Shown here in pieces: positions 15,019-20,645 of a stretch of DNA of 20,645 bases. Each line of letters starts with the position of its first letter. Position 1 is the first letter of the stretch. The translations under genes were made by a program, and so were the position numbers. Below the pieces are notes generated by a model. The model ran no database searches and was not told where the DNA came from. It worked only from the letters and a program-made list of their open reading frames with translations. This stretch comes from Stenotrophomonas sp. (GTDB taxonomy: Bacteria > Pseudomonadota > Gammaproteobacteria > Xanthomonadales > Xanthomonadaceae), in assembly GCA_003525885.1 (NCBI GenBank), contig DQIG01000017.1:1-20645 (forward strand), written 5' to 3'.

Positions 15019-15048
15019 ATTGTACGCAGATCAGCGGGCGCGGGTCAA
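15019..15048 (-). promoter_or_regulatory. Predicted rplU-rpmA promoter
   Basis: Leftward, TTGACC (15048-15043) and TACAAT (15024-15019) are separated by 18 bases, about 66 bases before the rplU start. Both boxes are 5/6 matches to consensus. Confidence 0.75.
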
Positions 15049-15085
15049 GTCAACCCCTGAACGACCCGGAACGCCCGGCCGGAAC

Positions 15086-15126
15086 GGGTCAGATCCCTTT
15101 TCACGTTGTGAAAAGGGATCTGACCC
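15086..15126. repeat. Perfect 19-base-arm hairpin repeat
   Basis: GGGTCAGATCCCTTTTCAC is followed by GTT and then its exact reverse complement. From memory, GGGTCAGATCCCTTTT-type palindromes are dispersed intergenic elements in xanthomonads. It lies in the rplU-uvrA divergent gap, about 40 bases beyond the rplU -35 box. It lacks a T-run, so a terminator role is unlikely. Confidence 0.85.
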
Positions 15127-15139
15127 CTGCCTGTCGGCC

Positions 15140-15158
15140 TGTCTCACAAGGTGAGACA
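15140..15158. repeat. Second hairpin in the rplU-uvrA gap
   Basis: TGTCTCAC-AAG-GTGAGACA is a perfect 8-base inverted repeat, 13 bases after the preceding hairpin. Its sequence is unrelated to its neighbour. No T-run follows. Confidence 0.7.
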
Positions 15159-15179
15159 CCGGGCTGGCATTGTCGCCCA

Positions 15180-15208
15180 TTGCCCCCATCTGGTCACCTC
15201 GGTAGGCT
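15180..15208 (+). promoter_or_regulatory. Weak candidate promoter for uvrA
   Basis: TTGCCC (15180-15185) and TAGGCT (15203-15208) have a 17-base spacer, about 60 bases upstream of uvrA. The -10 match is poor (3/6). I saw no LexA-like box in 14954-15269, so SOS control of this uvrA is not supported by the visible sequence. Confidence 0.3.
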
Positions 15209-15269
15209 GACCGATTGCCGTTCCCTGCTGGCCCGGCACCCAGCCAACGCCCCCACAACCGGATCCCCC

Positions 15270-18262
<2,993 letters not shown>

Positions 18263-18263
<1 letters not shown>

Positions 18264-18670
18264 TGAGCAGCGAACACAAGATCCTGGCCCGCATCCCGAT
18301 CAGCGTGCGCTGGCGTGACATGGACAGCATGGGCCACGTCAACAACGCCAAGTACATTTCCTACCTGGAAGAAGCGCGCGTGCGCTGGATGCTGGGGGTG
18401 GACGGCGTGTCGATGACCGACCGCATCGCACCGGTGGTGGCCGCGACCAACGTCAATTACCGGCTTCCGATCGTGTGGCCCAACGACATCCTGGTTGAGT
18501 TGTTCGTCGAGCGCCTGGGCAACAGCAGCGTGACCATCGGCCACCGCATCGTCGACCAGCAGGACGCGTCGAAGCTGTACTCGGACGGCAACGTGGTGGT
18601 GGTGTGGATGGATACGCAGACCGGCAAGAGCGCACCGCTGCCGGACGCGATCCGCAACGCCTCCACCTGA
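18263..18670 (+). CDS. Acyl-CoA thioesterase, hotdog fold (4HBT family)
   Basis: The 135-residue cytosolic protein matches the 4-hydroxybenzoyl-CoA thioesterase group of hotdog enzymes, which cleave acyl-CoA to free acid and CoA. The active-site motif DMDSMGHVNNAKY is at 19-31, with Asp21 the expected catalytic residue, followed by the long central helix (YISYLEEARVRWM, 31-43). Length and the strand pattern YRLPIVWPNDILVEL are typical. The substrate is unknown; YbgC- and FadM-like enzymes are the nearest analogues. Its ATG shares a base with the uvrA stop, so it is co-transcribed and probably translated by reinitiation, although a functional link to DNA repair is not evident. Confidence 0.9.
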
Positions 18671-18679
18671 CGCGCATCG

Positions 18680-18747
18680 GGTAGTGCCGGCCGCTGGCCG
18701 GCAACCTCCAGATGTATCACGGATGCCGGCCAGCGGCCGGCACTACC
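18680..18747. repeat. Second SMAG-type palindrome dimer
   Basis: Copies at 18680-18703 (starting GGTAGTGCCGGCC) and 18724-18747 (reverse complement, ending GGCACTACC) are identical in sequence to the pair at 13006-13065, but with a 20-base spacer. They start 9 bases after the thioesterase stop and end 21 bases before the next gene, so the hairpin lies in the leader or intergenic RNA. Confidence 0.9.
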
Positions 18748-18768
18748 GATCCAATTCAAAGGACTGAC

Positions 18769-19494
18769 ATGATCCACCAGACTGAACTGCGCGACCTGCT
18801 GCCCGGCATGGTCCCCTTCCCCGCCGATGTCTTCCCTGCCGATCAGGCGTGGCTCGCGCAGCACATGCTGCCGCTGCTGAAGATCGACCTTGGTGTACTG
18901 CGCCCGGAACTGGCTGGCCAGGTGGCGACGATGCTGTGCCCGATCGAGCCATATGACGGCTGCATCGGCGAGACCACCGAAGAACACCACAACGATTTCA
19001 CCGGCACCAACTGGATCGCCTTCGAACTGACCGCCGGCAACGAGATGCGCTTCCTCGGCAACGAGGGCTACTTCATCGGCGACGCGGCGCAGGACAAGGA
19101 CGCGCAGGAGCACATCGCGCAGATGCGTGAGAGCTACGCCAAGGCCCGCGATTACCATGCCGCACACGGTCGCCTCGCCTGCTACTCGCGCTATGGCAAG
19201 GGTGAGGCCAGCGAGCGCGATTACCTGGATACGCTTGGGGGACCGATTGGTTTCGGCAACTGGACCGAGACCGCGGAGATTCCCGCCGCCTTCGAGCTTG
19301 GCTTCACCGAGGCAGCCGATGACCCCGACGCCCCGGACGACGCCGAAACGGTGATCATCACCCGCAATGGCAACAAGTTCTTCGCCGTGGCCGACGTCGC
19401 TGGCTACAACTGGTGCGCCACCGGCGCCGATGCGATCGTGATGCTGTATGAGCCGGAAAGCCGCACGGTGCTGTTCTCGTACGACTGGACGTAG
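18769..19494 (+). CDS. Unrecognised soluble protein
   Basis: I do not recognise this 241-residue acidic protein. It has no signal peptide or membrane segment and is probably cytosolic. Visible features are a GETTEEHHNDFTGTNW stretch (67-82), LGGPIGFGNW (156-165), a very acidic linker DDPDAPDDAE (184-193), and a C-terminal segment rich in beta-type residues ending LFSYDWT. The GGP and tryptophan pattern faintly recalls DUF1963/YwqG-type proteins, but this is not strong enough to assign. The frame is open upstream through the SMAG repeat; the ATG at 18769 is chosen because it has AAAGGA 5 bases before it. The gene is long, has core-like composition and a good start, so it is very likely real. 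Confidence 0.85.
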   Translation: MIHQTELRDLLPGMVPFPADVFPADQAWLAQHMLPLLKIDLGVLRPELAGQVATMLCPIEPYDGCIGETTEEHHNDFTGTNWIAFELTAGNEMRFLGNEGYFIGDAAQDKDAQEHIAQMRESYAKARDYHAAHGRLACYSRYGKGEASERDYLDTLGGPIGFGNWTETAEIPAAFELGFTEAADDPDAPDDAETVIITRNGNKFFAVADVAGYNWCATGADAIVMLYEPESRTVLFSYDWT

Positions 19495-19499
19495 CATCC

Positions 19500-19518
19500 C
19501 GCCGGGCATGGCCCGGCG
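19500..19518. terminator. Hairpin between convergent genes, possible bidirectional terminator
   Basis: CGCCGGGC-ATG-GCCCGGCG is a perfect 8-base stem in the 38-base gap between the genes ending at 19494 and 19533. There is no T-run, so any termination would be inefficient or need Rho; it may equally be a dispersed repeat. Confidence 0.45.
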
Positions 19519-19532
19519 AAACGGACGACGCG

Positions 19533-19979
19533 TTACGGCGCGGCCTTGCGCACGGTCAACGTCGCACTCGCTTCACCACCGCCTTCCAGCTGCAGCCGCA
19601 GCGGCAGCGCCTGGCCTTCCTTCAACGCGCCCTTGCCCTGCATCAGCATCAGGTGCAGGCCACCGGGCTTGAGCTCGGCACGCGCGCCCGGTGCCAATGG
19701 CAGGCGTTCAATGGCCCGCATGCGGCTGACTCCATCGACGATGGTGGTCTCATGCAGCGACACATCATCAAAGCTGTTGCTGGTCGCACCGGTGATCGCC
19801 ACCGCCTTGCCGCAGCCGTTGTGGATGACGCCGTAGCCGGCGGTCATCGGCATCGCCGGATTCGGTGGCAGCCGCGCCCAGCCCTGCTCGACCGTGACGC
19901 AGCCCGATTCCGCAGCCGAGGCCGATGCTGCGGCCGCACACAGAACCAACAGTACGCCAACGAATGGTTTGGTTATCAT
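19533..19979 (-). CDS. Periplasmic copper chaperone PCu(A)C family
   Basis: The 148-residue protein has a signal peptide (1-23, cleavage near SAA-ES) and a cupredoxin-like PCu(A)C domain. The Cu(I) site fits the family pattern H-x10-M-x21-H-x-M exactly: H76, M87, H109 and M111; M113 follows. Family members take up periplasmic copper and help metallate the CuA centre of cytochrome c oxidase. The longer open frame was rejected because only the ATG at 19979 gives a signal peptide and has AAGGAA 8 bases before it. No SCO or oxidase gene is in view, so its target here is inferred from the family. Confidence 0.93.
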   Translation of the reverse strand: MITKPFVGVLLVLCAAAASASAAESGCVTVEQGWARLPPNPAMPMTAGYGVIHNGCGKAVAITGATSNSFDDVSLHETTIVDGVSRMRAIERLPLAPGARAELKPGGLHLMLMQGKGALKEGQALPLRLQLEGGGEASATLTVRKAAP

Positions 19980-20013
19980 CGCCCAGGTTCCTTCTTCGCA
20001 ACGAGACCGCAGC

Positions 20014-20645
20014 ATGACGACGCTCATCGAGGTGATCAACCATGGCCCCATCCGCGAACTGCGCCTGGCGCGGCCGCCGGTCAACGCACTGGACACCGAA
20101 CTGTGCCGGCAGTTGATCCATGCCATCGAGCTGGCCATGGCCGAAGACGCGCACGGCATCGTGCTGTCGGGCAGCGAGCGCATCTTCACCGGCGGCATGG
20201 ACGTGCCACACCTGCTCTCGCATGGCGATGACAAGCACAAGCTGTTGGACACCTGGAACGCTTTCTTTGGCGCCGTGCGCACACTGGCCGAAAGCCGCAT
20301 CCCGGTGGTCGCGGCGATCACCGGCCACGCCCCGGCGGGTGGCTGCGTACTGGCCCTGTGCTGCGACTACCGGGTGATGGCGCGCAGCGCCGATTCGTCG
20401 CGGCCGTATGCCATCGGCCTGAACGAAGTGCAGGTCGGCCTGATCGCACCGGAGGGCATCCAGCGCCTGCTGCGCCGCGCGGTGGGTGTGCACCGCGCCG
20501 GCGTCCTGCTGACCACCGGTTCGCTGGTGCCGGCCGAACAGGCGCTGCAGATCGGCCTGGTCGATGAACTGGCCGAAGGTGACCTGGTGGTGGCGCGTGC
20601 CGTGGCCTGGCTGCAGAACCTGCTCAAGCAGCCGCGGCAGCCGAT
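20014..20645 (+). CDS. Crotonase family, delta3,delta2-enoyl-CoA isomerase-like (3' end missing)
   Basis: The frame is open from ATG 20014 to the window end (210 residues visible; the rest lies outside). The crotonase fold is shown by the oxyanion-hole segments FTGGMDVPHLL (58-68) and GHAPAGGCVLALCCDYR (104-120). The Glu usually found after the second GG of enoyl-CoA hydratases is replaced by Val112, while Glu138 in IGLNEVQVGL is kept. That single-Glu pattern and the phrases PAGGC, CDYR and GLNE-Q-G-IAP match mitochondrial enoyl-CoA isomerase (ECI1/DCI) better than hydratases. The expected role is moving a cis or trans delta3 double bond to trans delta2 during beta-oxidation of unsaturated fatty acids. 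It starts 34 bases from the divergent copper chaperone gene. Confidence 0.9.
   Translation, partial: MTTLIEVINHGPIRELRLARPPVNALDTELCRQLIHAIELAMAEDAHGIVLSGSERIFTGGMDVPHLLSHGDDKHKLLDTWNAFFGAVRTLAESRIPVVAAITGHAPAGGCVLALCCDYRVMARSADSSRPYAIGLNEVQVGLIAPEGIQRLLRRAVGVHRAGVLLTTGSLVPAEQALQIGLVDELAEGDLVVARAVAWLQNLLKQPRQP

Noticed and set aside
15108..15269. 54-codon N-terminal extension of uvrA
   Set aside because: It translates the two intergenic hairpins and lacks similarity to UvrA; ATG 15270 matches known UvrA starts.
14954..15269. SOS (LexA) box for uvrA
   Set aside because: I looked for a dyad of the E. coli or xanthomonad type and found none; only the repeat hairpins are symmetric.
18712..18768. 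N-terminal extension MYHGCRPAAGTTDPIQRTD of the unrecognised gene
   Set aside because: It is the translation of the SMAG repeat; the downstream ATG has the ribosome binding site.

Overview
The window looks like a chromosome segment from a Xanthomonadaceae bacterium, most likely Stenotrophomonas. The evidence is the high GC outside one low-GC block, the gene order murJ-ribF-ileS-lspA-ispH next to rpsT, obgE, rpmA-rplU and uvrA, and two copies of the dispersed palindrome that begins GGTAGTGCCGGCC (the SMAG/GTAG repeat family of Stenotrophomonas). The genus is inferred from gene order and repeats, not from a database search.

Layout. Positions 1-3712 hold a short-chain dehydrogenase (+), a family I inorganic pyrophosphatase (-) and a secreted M61 metallopeptidase (-). 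The last two each have their own intrinsic terminator. The pyrophosphatase reads more like an alphaproteobacterial than a xanthomonad protein, so this block may be imported, or may come from a contig mis-join. Positions 3713-5551 form a block that is clearly AT-richer where sampled. It carries two overlapping genes for small exported proteins, one with a zinc-protease HELGH motif and one unrecognised, followed by about 440 bases without a gene and a small cluster of GTTCGCACCC repeats. This is the most likely horizontally acquired part and the best place to look for something undescribed.

Positions 5552-20645 are ordinary core genome. A leftward run, murJ (lipid II flippase), ribF (FMN/FAD synthesis), ileS, lspA (signal peptidase II) and ispH (isoprenoid synthesis), is tightly packed. 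ribF/ileS overlap by 4 bases and ileS/lspA by 1, which suggests translational coupling. rpsT is transcribed divergently from murJ with overlapping -10 elements, and converges on obgE through two facing terminators with a SMAG dimer between them. rplU-rpmA form a leftward ribosomal operon with a good promoter, and obgE follows beyond a terminator.

uvrA runs rightward and overlaps a hotdog thioesterase gene by one base. Its protein ends in a Lys/Ala-rich tail. After another SMAG dimer come an unrecognised conserved-looking protein, a periplasmic PCuAC-type copper chaperone (-), and a crotonase resembling mitochondrial delta3,delta2-enoyl-CoA isomerase, which is cut by the window end. I saw no tRNA, rRNA, CRISPR array, transposase, integrase or known defence system.
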